Of a stretch of DNA of 64,000 bases, positions 11,857-24,300 are shown piece by piece; within the stretch, counting starts at the first letter, position 1; every line of letters starts with the position of its first letter. This stretch comes from Planococcus citri (taxonomy: Eukaryota > Arthropoda > Insecta > Hemiptera > Pseudococcidae). The stretch spans positions 62,645,469 through 62,709,468 of the forward strand of contig NC_088677.1 in NCBI RefSeq assembly GCF_950023065.1, written 5' to 3'. The notes under the pieces were generated by a model. That model saw only the letters and a list, made by a program, of their open reading frames with translations. It was not told the origin of the DNA and did not search any database. Both the position numbers and the translations under genes were made by a program.

Positions 11857-13965
11857 TATAAGTGACAAAAAGTGTTCAGTTGTTTGGCATTTTCGCAGCC
11901 CACAAAGATTCAGTTGATTATTTGTCGGCATGGGTCTTAGATCTATGTTTACAAGCAGCCAGTTGAATTTTTTGAACTGCGGAAATTCCAAACAGGTTCG
12001 ATTTTAACTGTTTTTTTGCCTGATTTTTTTTTTCTTTTTTGGTTTTATTTTCTCATCAAAATCTGGAGCTGTAACTCAACTATTGCGAAATGCGAATCTT
12101 GGATAATTCAATTCAAAACTCCCGGTAGCTGGCAATGGTGTGAAATTAATGTGCATAATTCTTATATAGTTGATATAATTAAAGTCAGTAGCTATATGCA
12201 AAAAGTTCAAAAGGAATTTTATATAGTAGTACAAGTATAAAATAAAGAGCCGAATTAGATTTCGACAACGACGCTTTCAAATTTACACAAACGTCAACTT
12301 GTAAACTTTACTCGATACAAAATCCATTAAAAATTATCTCATACCTACCTACAAAGCGAGACGAAGAGAAGATAAAGAGCGAAATACAGGCTGGGAAATA
12401 GTGGAAGGGAAAAGGAACACAAAAACATTAAAAACGTTACCGTAGAAGGCAAATCATTACGAAGCTATATAGTTAGCGCGAGGCTTTTTAAAATCCTTGT
12501 TTTTTTTTTTTTTTTGAAAACCCCGTTCTAACTAAAATTAAGTCGTCTAAAAAAAAAAAAAAGACTCCACCAATGACGGCGACGACGAGAAAACAGAATG
12601 AAACAAGACGAGAAAGAACAAAGCGATGAAAACGATTCAAAAATCTAATAAAGCCGAAGAATAGTTAACGTTAAAAGTGGTCGATAAAAATGAAGATATG
12701 AATGGGTAGCGGTTTGAAAAATTGAAGGCGATATTTTAGTCGAAAGGGGAAAAAAGTAAGTAAATCGCGCGAATGTTTTTTGAGATAAAACGTTGAAAAT
12801 TAAAGGTATCGGACACGTAAACGGTGGTACACGAAGAGTCGGAGAGAGCCTCGGTATCGTTTCTTGATATTCTTTAAAAAGCACTGATATCTACACTTGT
12901 GCATCAAAACGTAAACTTGTCCTTGGGGATTTATGGCAAGGTTCGGCTTGCAAACTACAAAAGTATCATCTTACTTTCACTTAGAATTTACTTTACGCTT
13001 CGTAAATATTGCTTTTATTTCTAATTTGTATCTTTCGTTGTAACTTACAATTTAGTTTGAAAGTTAAAAGCCAGCAGTACTTTGAAGCAGTTTTTAGTTT
13101 TTGTTCCTCTTTTTTGATAGCGGCGATGGAGCGGCGTGGGCGGCTGTGCTTTCATGGTAATTTTTTCATGTTCGTTGTGTTGTGTAATACGATATGTTCG
13201 AGTTTAATCTGAAAACCGAGATGAAAAATAGAGAGCAGGAATATAGCAGAGGAAAAAATAGGTACGAGGAATACTTAAGAGAATCAATATTATATACATA
13301 GGTACCTAAACCTATCTACGAGTCGACTGTCATGTTCAAAATGTCATAAGTTTCGCACAACATTGGTATTGTAGTTGAACCCGCTTTAGAAATCAGTTTA
13401 AAACTTTAATAATAATTCGTCGATTTGAGAATTCGATGTTAATGTCAGACTAAAATCATATCTGCTGAACGATACCAGACCTACTTATAGCATAGCATCA
13501 TTGTATACATGGTGTCCAACAAAATGCCTGTCCTAATTTTGATACAGGTAGGCAAATATTTTATATTTAAGCTACAGAGTCATCGTTTTCTGATTTTTGT
13601 GCATTGCATCTCATTAGAATTACTGCAGAGGTCATAAATAGATAAGAATGGGCAAATTTTTTCCCAAGAGCTTAAGATCCCTGCCTCCCGGTTTTGGAGA
13701 TACATTTATGCTCTTTTTTCTAAAATTAGACAGATATTATAAAAAAAATCTCAGCTCTATGAGAACCAGTTTCTTCTACTTTTCAGTAAATACGATGAGA
13801 GCCATCTTCATTAAATTTCACCCTCCCTCCCAAAATTTCCCATCTCAAAGTGTTGTTTATCCACTTTATTTATTTTTTTGTGGTCAGAGGCGTGACTAAG
13901 TGAAGTGATGTGTCAGGGGGAAGGGCGAAATTTTCACTACTTTTTTGCCATATTTACTCAACATT
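11857..13965. other. Intergenic stretch, nothing recognised
   Basis: Contains T-run/A-run pairs (about 12500-12560) and generally AT-rich sequence. No exon chain or transposon ends were found. One exon-like interval around 13130-13157 has a purine-rich core and flanking AG and GT but no partner exon. Confidence 0.45.
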
Positions 13966-14153
13966 TTACCACAGACCCACCTTCGACCACACTAGCGCAC
14001 TCTGACGGATCGGGGACTTGCCAATTGCTGTTTGGATTTTCAAATGTGAACTTCTGTTGATTACGGCTTCATCACTCCATTCTATTATAGTGTTTTCAAT
14101 ATTAATGTTTCTGGTAGAATTGCAGTGGTGTCTCAGCGTGAAGATTTTTGTAA

Positions 14154-14757
14154 GGTGCACTGGGGGAAGTTGGAATTCGGGGTAAGTTAGAAAACTTGCT
14201 CTAGCGTCTAGAGGTTTATATCTGGCGAAGTGCCACTAAAGGTGACTTGAGGGTACTACCCCTACTTCATCACGGCATAAAAATTTTCGCGATTCAGTTT
14301 CATTTTAGATGTCTTTGGTTCAATTGGATTTTGTTGTTGTTTTGAACTTATTTTGAATTTGGTCTAAAATACAGACTTTCTATTTCTTAGTTTTTCGCAT
14401 ATAGCGGACGAACCGTGCGTCCTAGTGAAAATTTGATGAGAGTGATCTCAAAGAGAATTAAATTCTCTACAATTTTGTCTATGTGCAATTTTTCTAGGAC
14501 GCTCGGTTTGTTATCTACGCCTCTGCAAAGTTTAGCCTTTTCTGACTTCCCCCAATTGGGGTAAGTCAGGACAGTTTATATTTTATTCCACTGAGCGAAA
14601 GCTACTGTGTCAATCGCGCTCAAATTTTTACCATAGGTTAAGAACCCTTATGGGAACCTACATAATAAATTTGATCCATATTGGTTCATTAGAAGGAGAG
14701 TAACAGCTGGTCAAAGTTGAAATTGCAAAAAATCATTCTGACTTGCCCCGGTGCATC
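14154..14757. mobile_element. TTAA-type MITE, copy 1, inside the LINE
   Basis: Ends GGTGCACTGGGGGAAGTTGG and CTTGCCCCGGTGCATC form inverted repeats. Flanks are GTAA on the left and TTAA on the right, consistent with a TTAA duplication with one change. A second copy lies at 16859-17456. Removal joins LINE residues NPNKT directly to TKIFTLRH in frame. TTAA target choice is typical of piggyBac-type transposition; no transposase is encoded. Confidence 0.85.
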
Positions 14758-14853
14758 TTAACTGTTTTGTTTGGATTGAGTTCAAGTTTCCAGGATTTTA
14801 GCCAGAAGTTGCTGGTGTTGATACTTTGTTTGAGTTTGTCGATTGCACTGGAG

Positions 14854-15198
14854 TATAGACACTGGACCTGCGTATAAGACAACCAACTGGCAGCCATCTT
14901 GGCAAAATATCCTGAGTAACGCCAATTTATCCCACTGGGTGCTCTTGGCTGCGCTGTTGTCGAAATTCTTGAACAAAATACATGCAAAATATACAGCGCA
15001 GCCAAGAGCATCCAGCGGGAGAAATTGGCACTACACAAAATATCACCACCCTCCCTTTTCCCCATTGCCTGCAGATTGATGTACAGCGCAGCCAAGAGCA
15101 CCCAGCGGGATAGATTGGCATTACTCAATTTTTCTTTACCGTTTCAGTTCCCCTCGGCCTGCAGTTGGTAGTCTTATTCCGCAGGTCCAGTGTCTATA
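14854..15198. mobile_element. 345 bp MITE inside the LINE
   Basis: Inverted ends TATAGACACTGGACCTGCG and CGCAGGTCCAGTGTCTATA are perfect mirrors. Flanks CACTGGAG (14846-14853) and CACTGGAA (15199-15206) are an 8 bp target duplication with one mismatch. Inside, GCGCAGCCAAGAGCA occurs twice directly (about 14996 and 15086) and once inverted (about 14941), each beside CCAGCGGGA and ATTGGCA. Removal restores LINE codons NNLSSAIDKL. The 8 bp duplication suggests a hAT-like mechanism. Confidence 0.85.
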
Positions 15199-15307
15199 CA
15201 CTGGAAAGATTATTACTTTGGGTGCATAAGCAGGTATCATCTGCAAATTGAAGAATTGAAGTTGTGATGTCGTTGCAGTAGATGTTGAAAAGTGTAGGGC
15301 TTAGAAC

Positions 15308-15843
15308 CAGTGTTGTCAGCTTAAAACAGCACCATATGTTTAAAACGTTTCAAACAGTGTTTTAAACGTCGAGAAAAAAACAGACAGTGTTTAAAACAAA
15401 ATTCTGTTTAAAATGTTTTTTTTGTTTTAAACAAGTTTTTTTTTCAACTCCAATCTCCTAAAAAAAACACGTTTTTTTTCAATTTCTCATTGAAAAAGTA
15501 GTAAAATTGAAGAAACTGAATTTTTAGATTTTTGTTCTTCTTCCTATGCTTTTTTTAAAGGCAAATTTTTAGGTTTTGATTTCAATTTTTGAATATTTAT
15601 TGAGCCTTATAGCTATTTTATGACATCACATCTTAAAAGTTGATGACTGGATAACATATATATGAAAAACTGAATCCAAAACAAATGAATTTGTGTTAAA
15701 AATGTGTTTAAAACACATTTTAAACATGTTTAAAACACATTTAAAACGCATGAGAGTCCAACAGTTTAAAACCATGTTTTAAACAAAAAAAAAACCGTTT
15801 GTTTTGTCTTTAAAAAAAAAAAAAACGTTTTTTTCCAACACTG
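15308..15843. mobile_element. hAT-like MITE with TTTAAAAC arrays, inside the LINE
   Basis: Ends are CAGTGTTG and CAACACTG, flanked by a perfect 8 bp duplication CTTAGAAC (15300-15307 and 15844-15851), the hAT signature. The interior carries many copies of GTTTAAAAC or its mirror GTTTTAAAC concentrated near both ends, with an AT-rich centre. Removal restores GVPQGAVLS to PTLFN of the LINE reverse transcriptase in frame. No transposase. Confidence 0.9.
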
Positions 15844-16858
15844 CTTAGAACAGCTCCTTGAGGTACGCCTCTGAAGATAGGTTTAGGGTCCAAAAGTGAA
15901 TCGTTTATGCGAGTCTGGAAGTAGCGGTCTGATAAGAACAATGTGATGATATCAAATAAGTAACGAGGTACTTGAGTATTCTCCAATTTTTGTAGCAGAC
16001 TGGAATGCCATATGAATCGCTGTGGCAGTGTATTATTTATTTTCAAAACCGAGGTTGATAATTTCGGTAAGACAATGGAGTTGGTGTGTTGTTGCTGTAT
16101 GATTTCAAAAGCCAAACTGAAACTGTGGCAATATTTCATGTCTGTTGGTGTGATCAGTTAAGCGCTTCAAAATGATACGTTCTAGTAATTTTGAAAGTGA
16201 AGTCAATAGGCTGATTGGTCTATAGCTAGCAGGAGAAGTTGGATCAGGACTTTTTTTTGGGATTAAAACGATGATCGCTTTTTTCCATTCTTGTGGGAAA
16301 TAGCCTTGTTTTAGACAAGCGTTGAAGATATCCCGGATTATTTGAATACAGCAGATTGACATGTTCTTGAGAAGTTGATTATTTATGTTATCCAGGCCAG
16401 GTGATTTTTTAGTTTTAAGTTTTTTAATTCGAAACTTGAGTTCAGAGATGTTGGTGAATTTGTAACGCAAACGCTGTGATGTTGCAGGTTGGATCACATA
16501 GTTGATGTGTTGAGTATGAGGTTTAAAGCAGTTTTCAAAATAGTCAGAAAATAGTTTGCATTTATCGCTGCCCCTATTTTTAAAAATATGAATGTGGCTC
16601 GAGGGGGGCGAGGCAAAAGCTCTTGAAAATTCACAATTCTTTATTTTTTCAGGACTTTAAGTATGTACCTAACTCTTATATGTACTTACAAAAAACAACC
16701 AATTTTGACAAAAATTACTGAAAATTTTGACTGGAATGCATTGGAGACACTTTTTTTTTGGAAAATTTCAACTAAAACAACAATCTATTTTAATGTCAGG
16801 AAGTCAATTTTTCTACTCTCTGATTTCAGTGAGAGAAACGAAATGAAAAATTATTTAA

Positions 16859-17456
16859 GGTGCACCGGGGGAAGTTGGAATTCGGGATAAGTTAGAAAGC
16901 TTGCTCTAGCGCCTAGAGGTTTATATCTGGTGAAGTGCCACTAAAGGTGACTTTAGGGTACTACCCCTACTTCATCACGGCATAAAAATTTTCGCGATTC
17001 AGTTTCATTTTAGATCTCTTTGGTTCAATTGTATTTTGTTGTTGTTTTAAACTTGTTTTGAATTTGGTCTAAAATACAGACTTTCTATTTCTTAGTTTTT
17101 CGCATATAGCGGACGAACCGTGCGTCCTAGTGAAAATTTGATGAGAGTGATCTCAAAGAGAATTAAATTCTCTACAATTTTGTTTTCATGCAATGTTTCT
17201 AGGACGCTCCGTTTGTGATCTACGCCTCTGCAAAGTTTAGCTTGTTCTGACTTCCCCCAATTGGGGGAAGTCAGAACAGTTTATATTTTATTCCACTGAG
17301 CGAAAGCTACTGTGTCAAACGCGCTCAAATTTTCACCATAGGTTAAGAACCCTTATGGGAACCTACATAATAAATCTGATCCATATTGGTTCATTAGAAG
17401 GGGAGTAACAGCTGGTCAAAGTTATGAAAAATCATTCTGACTTGCCCCGGTGCACC
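16859..17456. mobile_element. TTAA-type MITE, copy 2
   Basis: About 598 bp, closely similar to 14154-14757 along its length. Ends GGTGCACCGGGGGAAGTTGG and CTTGCCCCGGTGCACC, flanked by perfect TTAA on both sides (16855-16858, 17457-17460). The internal GACTTCCCCCAATTGGGG block near 17250 is a secondary palindrome. Non-autonomous. Confidence 0.9.
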
Positions 17457-17460
17457 TTAA

Positions 17461-20458
17461 GCAAAACCCTATGATTTTTGGTAATTCTTTTATTTTCCCT
17501 GCTTACGCAATTTCTTCATAACTTTCTCAAATTTCCCAACTGGGTGATGATTCTTTGGGTGGGGGGAGGTGTTGAGAACCCTCCACGCCCTCCATTTTTT
17601 AGAACAAGCGTTTCTACATGTGTTTTCGACTCATAAAAAATATCAATCCAAAAAAAAATTAGGGTGGGCCGTATTCGAAAATTGAAAAAATGCGAGGGGT
17701 CAATTACTTTTGTAACAAAGTTTTCTATTTATGATGATAGGTAACTCACGTAATTTCAACTTATTGATGTATTTTGTATCGCATACAAATGATAATATAA
17801 AGGAAAAAATCATTCAAATTATTTCTACCCTTCTAAAAATCACCCTGGAGCTGTGCCTGACAATGAGTAAAATTCACTTTTGAATTTTTGGTTTAATTTA
17901 AAAAAAGAGGCAGCTATTCGAAAGAAAAAACATTTTTTATGATATAACCCCTCGATAAAAAACCACATCGAGTGGAATACAAACGATTTTTAAAAAAACG
18001 ACACGATAGTAAACCATCTTTAAACTACTCGAACGACGTTTTATACTTATATTATTTACGGCGAACCAGCTATGCAATTCCTTCAACACCTTTCGATGCT
18101 TGTAGAGTAATGGAATACTGTATACATATAGCAAGTTGGTCGTCACCATCGCAGTCGTACGACTCGGTGCAATCGTTGTTAAAACGATATGATAGTTGAA
18201 GTCTAGGCACGTGACTTTCACCCAGGGCATAACAAAAGTATACTCGCAAACAAGGGGGAAAATATACGAATTCATTGCTTATGCTTACCCTCCAAAAACA
18301 CATATGTACCTTATTCCTATACCATCACCTCGCACAAATTATAATATTGTATAAAAAGGGAGATGCGAATGGTGCGAGGCTCTTTCAGCAACATCGTTGG
18401 TACATCGTATTGTACTCGAGAATGGGTAGATACATTTATTGGTTAATTTTTGAAAATTTGCGGTCTGGTTAAACAGAACTCACCCTATACGTAAATTTTA
18501 TACTCAGCTTGGATTATAAAAGGCAGAATTTTCATTTCGTGTAATAATGATTTGTACGTACAACGACGTTATTCCTCGATGTGGCTTTTTTCACTCTGCC
18601 TCTCTGGCGTATCTTACTCATACTTTATCATATATACGATTTACGAAGATGTATAACCGAACAACGAACATGCCCTGAAACGAGAAACTGACATAAACAC
18701 TATAAATTTTGCGAATTACCAAAAATTCTTGTCTACTTTGGAAAACACTGTCAAACTACGGCAATGAGTACGTTACACGATACGGTAACTACGTGATCCG
18801 AACTACCAAAAACTGTTCAACGCCTTTAGGCGTAGTACCAGATAACACGGATCTTGTTTCAACGTTTACTGAACACACTATTTTACTCGAATCTTACGTT
18901 TTCTTCTTTTTGGGCTCGTGTTTTTTTACTTCTTCGATATTCGTTCATCAAGTTTTATATACTCGTACCTATACTATACTCGCTACGGTATAGGTATTAT
19001 TATGGATAACATATCATAGGCAGAATTTGCCATGAATAAAAATGAAACACGTTCGTGTATTTTCCATCTCGCACCGCACCGTAGTCTTAATTTTTAACGT
19101 TTGTTTCTTTGTTATTTTCATTAGATCGTCGAGTCTACGCTACGTTGTTTGGAAATTTGCGACGAAGACGACGACGTAACGTTCGCGAATGCGGCAAACC
19201 ATGCTATACCGTGTGTCATACATATATAGGTTGGTTATTATAACGAGTAAGTATTTTCAACAGTGTGAATACGTGCGAATTTTTTGCCATTAGGTACGTT
19301 TTTATATAATTTTATCGCGAGTATAGTTTTCGTGACAAAACGAAAGACGTCGTTTGTACTAATGAATAGTGGCACAGTTGAATCAAGTCGAAACGATGAG
19401 ATTTTTTCGCAGACTTCGATGATTTGACTTTTTTTCACGAGCTTTATTCATCATTTTATATCAAGATAATACATACAATTTGAAGGGATGGGTCAACTTT
19501 ATCGACACAATCACTGAAAGTTTGACAATACATAATGTATTTTGAGTTCAAGGGTGTACTTTAATGTGACTAATTAAAATGAAATAAAATTTCGTGATGT
19601 TCAAATATCTGACAAAAATATTTTTGAACCATTTTTGAAGGATTCTGAACGCAAAATTGAGTCATGATTTTTGACGTTTCTGAAAAAATGTCATACAACC
19701 TGCAGAAATGGGTTGAAGTTGGCAAAATATCAAAAATTACTATCAAAACTTTTTTTGAGCACTCCTGAAAAATTTTGAGCCAGTGACGAAACTTTACTTT
19801 TTGCTTGAGGGAAGGAGGGGGTGGAGGCCACAAAGTTGCCGACTCAATGTCCCCAAATCTTTCGACTTGATTTCCCCAAATTCCTCATTTGTTCCCAATT
19901 TTATTAAAACTTGCTGTGGTGGATTTAAGGGTTAGGGCACAGGTGGCAAATCGGAGAGAAATGCCCAAAATTGGGGAAAAAGTCCCATCGTAAAATTGTT
20001 CATGTGACACATCGTTTTTCAGGTTTTCTCGGGGGGGGGGGGGTACACAAATGCACCCCATTTTTACCAAAAATCCCCTTCATCTCTCTTAATGAGCTAA
20101 AACATTTATGGAAATCTTGAAAACGCTGGTACCTACCTACGTTGATTTAAGCAAGGTTTTGGAAGTTTTCTTTGTGATTGTTGTACAAGGAAATTTTAAT
20201 CAGCCTGAGCGAAAGAATGGTGAAAGTGGGAAATTTTCTAATCCAAGAGACAAAAAAAAGTTATCTTTTGATATATGAACTTGGATTTTTCTGGATTTAA
20301 AATTTTATATTTCAGATTTGTATTGAAACTTTTCAAAATTTTCAATTTTGAAAATGAAAGGGTATGATTTATCGTTACGACAAAAAAGGGGGAAAGCACG
20401 ACAAAAATAAGGAGTCTTAAGTGACAGAAAAAAATGAATTGCAAAATAACATTGATTT
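17461..20458. other. Intergenic stretch, nothing recognised
   Basis: AT-rich DNA with scattered homopolymers and a G run at 20031-20042. No gene model with consensus splice sites and family motifs could be built. Confidence 0.45.
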
Positions 20459-20465
20459 CATGGCC

Positions 20466-20967
20466 TCAAAAATTTATAACAAAATACCACAGGAGCTAAA
20501 AAATATAGTATCCAAAAAAATTTTTTTAAATAAACTCAAATATTGGCTACAGAGATATGCGTTCTACAGTGTTGAAGAAATGTTGCAGCTAGATTATTAA
20601 GTTGTTTTCCTACTGTAATTTTTATAATCTCTTGTTATTTAAACTTTTTTTTTTGTGTGCTATTTTATTTTAAACTTTCTATTGTTCTCACAAAAGAGTA
20701 TTTCACTGTTTTTTCATGAGCTGTATCTCATAATATGTTTTTTTTGGTTTTGTGTTAATTTTCCCCTTTTTTTTCTCATTTTAAACTTATTTTCTCACAA
20801 AAGAGTATTTCTTAATATCTTGTATAATTTAATTACTTATCTGTATTTTTGATTCCCCCCCCCCCCCAGCAGTACCTACTGTGTTAATATTGTAATTAAT
20901 ACTATTGACATTGTAAATACAGCAAAAGCTGTCCACTGCAATAAACGATTTGATTTGATTTGAATAC
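20466..20967 (+). pseudogene. 5'-truncated LINE, 3' end
   Basis: The first 135 bases encode the C-terminal end of a non-LTR retrotransposon ORF2 (SKIYNKIPQELKNIV, KLKYWLQRYAFYSVEEML, stop at 20598-20600), followed by an AT-rich 3' UTR with a C run and a short GATTT repeat tail (about 20946-20962). CATGGCC at 20459-20465 and 20968-20974 is a probable 7 bp target duplication. Severe 5' truncation is usual for LINE copies. Confidence 0.75.
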
Positions 20968-21138
20968 CATGGCCCAGAAAAACACGACAAAAAATTACTT
21001 CAATGACAGGCATTCTACATATATTGCATGGTAAAAAAATACCTTCAACGACCAATAATTTACACGACAACCGGATAAGCGAAATTCACAACACAATAAT
21101 ATCTAGGAACGACTAATTTTATGATTAAAAAAACTGTA

Positions 21139-21349
21139 CAGGGTGCCCAGAAATATCGAGTATCCCTAAAAAAGTTTTCTACTAAAATACTTTGGTTGGT
21201 CACAGTGAATGATAATAATGATAGCGCATGATTGGTTGTTGGACTGGAGAGATAACATTCCACCAATCATATGCATCTATTTCATGTAGCCAACCTATAT
21301 TTTTAATGAAAAACTTTCTTAGGGGTACTCGATATTTCTGGGCACCCTG
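21139..21349. mobile_element. TA-flanked MITE, CAGGGTGCCCAGAAATATCG ends
   Basis: Inverted termini CAGGGTGCCCAGAAATATCG and CGATATTTCTGGGCACCCTG match exactly, and the match continues inward with mismatches. TA flanks both sides. 211 bp, no coding capacity. The ends resemble the element at 30848-31209 (CAGGGTGTCC). A Tc1/mariner-type origin is inferred from the TA site. Confidence 0.88.
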
Positions 21350-21351
21350 TA

Positions 21352-24300
21352 ATTCATACCTACCTACAATTAAAAAGAGACTACACCAACTGCACGTTTG
21401 AAATTGATGGAAAAAAAATTCCATCGCACCAATAACGCGCTTTTGTATTTAGCTGGCCTCCCAAGCTTGCGTTTTTGTTTGAAGGGAATGGATTTTGCCT
21501 GGGAGGGAGCCTGAACAAATTTCTGACAAATTTGCATTCCAAGTAAGTACAAACATGTTTACATGTTGTTTTTTTTCATGAAATAAGGGCATGCTGTCTT
21601 ATCTATTTAGTTTACCTACCTATTAGAAATTCCACGGTAAATCTCCTTAAAATCCCTTTGTAAAACCCCATTTCTAAAACCTATACCACAGAGCGAATCA
21701 AGGGCAGATCTTCTGATAACTTTTCCAATCCAAGAGATTAAAAAACCTTATTTTTGACATGAGAAATTGATTTTTCTGGTTTTAAATGCTTTTCAGACAT
21801 TTTAAATCCAAGCACAGTGAAAGCAAAAGCTTTTGAAACTTCATAGGTAGTTTATAGAAAGTAAAACAACATTTTTGAAGCGAGACTAAATAATTGAAAC
21901 TTTACCGACTTTTTGCAAAATTGACAACTTGGAAGGGTCCATCGCCCACCTCCCAGTACCCTTCAAGTTTTGCTCCTGTTTTGAGCTCAAAATTTGGTCA
22001 TGATTACTATAGGGATAGGATTTTTTATGTAAATGCATATTTTTTCTCGTTATACTTACTAGGTAGATAGCGCATATCCAAGTTATGTTTGAGATTCGTG
22101 AAATGCTGAATCCATACCTTAATGTATTTTCAAAGTTTAATTTTTTCGCAAAAAATTCGTAAAATCTTGAAAAATTTAAACGCATACGTACGAGACATCT
22201 GCAAATCTGAGGATATTTCACTTTACATTCGTCGTCGAAAAAAATGCAAATTATACCTACAATAAAACGTTATAGGTACTTAAATAGTCCAGTAAAAGAA
22301 ACCGATTTAACGTCGATCAGCCTCGATAAAATTCCAAGGCAGTTTTCCGATACCTACGTACACCCTTTGGTTGCGAGAAATCAATATTTTTTAGAGAGCC
22401 TCGCACTTCACAAATGTTTGGTCATCATAGAGGTATCGTAAATTCATCCAGCGTATCTTTACTTTTTATCTCACAGTGGCGTAAAAAAAGGCTACGCATC
22501 GGTTTTCGTACGACAACGAGGACGATACGATGGGCCAAATGCAACAAAAAATCTTCAATTTAGCAGGTATCTACGTTATCTTTGACGCTGGGAGATTTGT
22601 CACCGGGGGAAAACGTATATATAACCCTATGGAAAAAGAGGTACCTAGGGAGTTTCACAAAACTCATGTCACATATTTCACACTCACACGAGGTTGTATG
22701 ATACTCCATCACATACTGGAACTATAGTTTCAGAGAGGTGAGGTTAACGAAAGAAACTTTTCAACGTTATTTCTATTTAACAAAAGGCAATTTAAAAGTA
22801 ATTAGAAAGCGCGGGCCGAGCCATAATTTAAATGAGATTTGAAACAAATGTGGCGTGGATACAACTGCGCTTCATCGGCGAGTTAAGCGTTTTCCTGTAG
22901 TTATGTGTCCCTATTAAAATGTACTTACTAACTCTCACTTTGCTTGTTGTTGCCTCTTTATTACGTCATTAACAGCACGACCAAAGTATACGTAATCTTT
23001 TCTAACCTTAAAAGTCACGTGCATCGCGACTCCATAAACACTTTATCAGCGCGGTAGAATTTTTCACTTGAAAAAAGATAAACATTTATTTGAAAAGTTT
23101 CGAAGTGCCACAAATCATCGGTTATGGTAATAATTTATTCAATGAGGATGAAGTTTATATTGTTTTCGAACTCGGTAGGTTATTAGGGGAGCTTTTGATC
23201 ACTGAATGGTCAGTGATCGATTTCACTCATGTTTTTACAAAGACACGAGGACCCATTGGGATGCGCCATGAAAAATTTCCACTGCATTTCTGGTACCTAA
23301 TTAAGATGAATCACGAAAAATAGTTGCAGGATTGTGTCTAAATTCAATACAAACCAGAAATTTTCATTTTGAGTTGGAAATCACCCAGAAAAACTTTTAG
23401 CTTCGAATGCAACCCAGGAAAGGAGATATTGGGTCCTCAGAGATTGTCTCGGATTTTCGATCCAACTGCCCTAATCGCTTCCGAGTGTCGAGGATTGAAT
23501 TCTTGGCTGCTGAGGTTAATTACAACGCCTTCTGAAGCAATTTGAAATTGCTGGAGAAAAGCCAACTCTTGCTGGAAGCTTCAGATCGTCTCAAAAGTAG
23601 CCGCAATCGATTCAAGGGATCGAATTCAAAATATAAACCTATTCTTAGATTTTTGTTTTTGCATGTATTTACAATTTTTATAGGAAATTTGTACGTAGGT
23701 ACCATAGGCTGTTTTCACTACCTATCTTCAAAAATTCGTGTAAAATCGAAATCAATTTCGACAGCTCAACTTTTGATTATGAAGTCTAGTTGGCTGATGA
23801 TATGCTCTTTCAGTCATTTAATTTTTAGCTCAATCACCCAATCCAGTGTTGACGAATTGTAAAAGTCCCCATTGTAAGAAAGATCACTAGAATAAGTTAC
23901 CAGGAAACCACAGCTGACTGCTTGCCAAGCATTCCTTGACAAAAATCCACCCAGTTAGCAAACAAAAGAATTCAACTAATGTTTCTCACGTCGTTGTTGT
24001 AAAATACAAACAGTATAGGTACCTATGTACCTACTTCGCCTTCAGCATTGTCACTACTAAAATTCATACACACAAGCTGGATGGAATGTCGAAAGAATTC
24101 GCAACTTCGACGTAAAACGCATAGTTTTCATTACCTCAAAGTTGTAGAAATAAAGTCTTCTCATCTTCGACGTTACATCTGCATCACGTACCGGTTAATT
24201 AGATCGTTTGTATCGCAAAAATTCATCGACGAAATCGCGATAATTACTTTAATTTTCAATTTCAGTCTCACAAACCTTCGATACAGCCCACTGCAACTTT

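Larger units (their letters stand above)
13966..16600 (-). pseudogene. Dead non-LTR retrotransposon (jockey-like reverse transcriptase)
   Basis: Reading from about 16595 down, the - strand encodes reverse transcriptase motifs in order: LKTKKSPGLDNINNQLLKN, WKKAIIVLIPKKS, YRPISLLTSLSKLLE, QFQFGF (about 16110), FLSDRYFQTRINDS, GVPQGAVLSPTLFN, the catalytic LQFADDTCLCTQ at about 15240-15270, WLKSWKLELNPNKT, then KIFTLRHHCN...IIEWSDEAV. It is broken by an in-frame TGA directly after FGF and a frameshift between about 15950 and 16030, and interrupted by three inserted elements. 5' ORF1/endonuclease and the 3' end are missing. Family placement is by motif style only; it is certainly a LINE-type reverse transcriptase. 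Confidence 0.88.
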
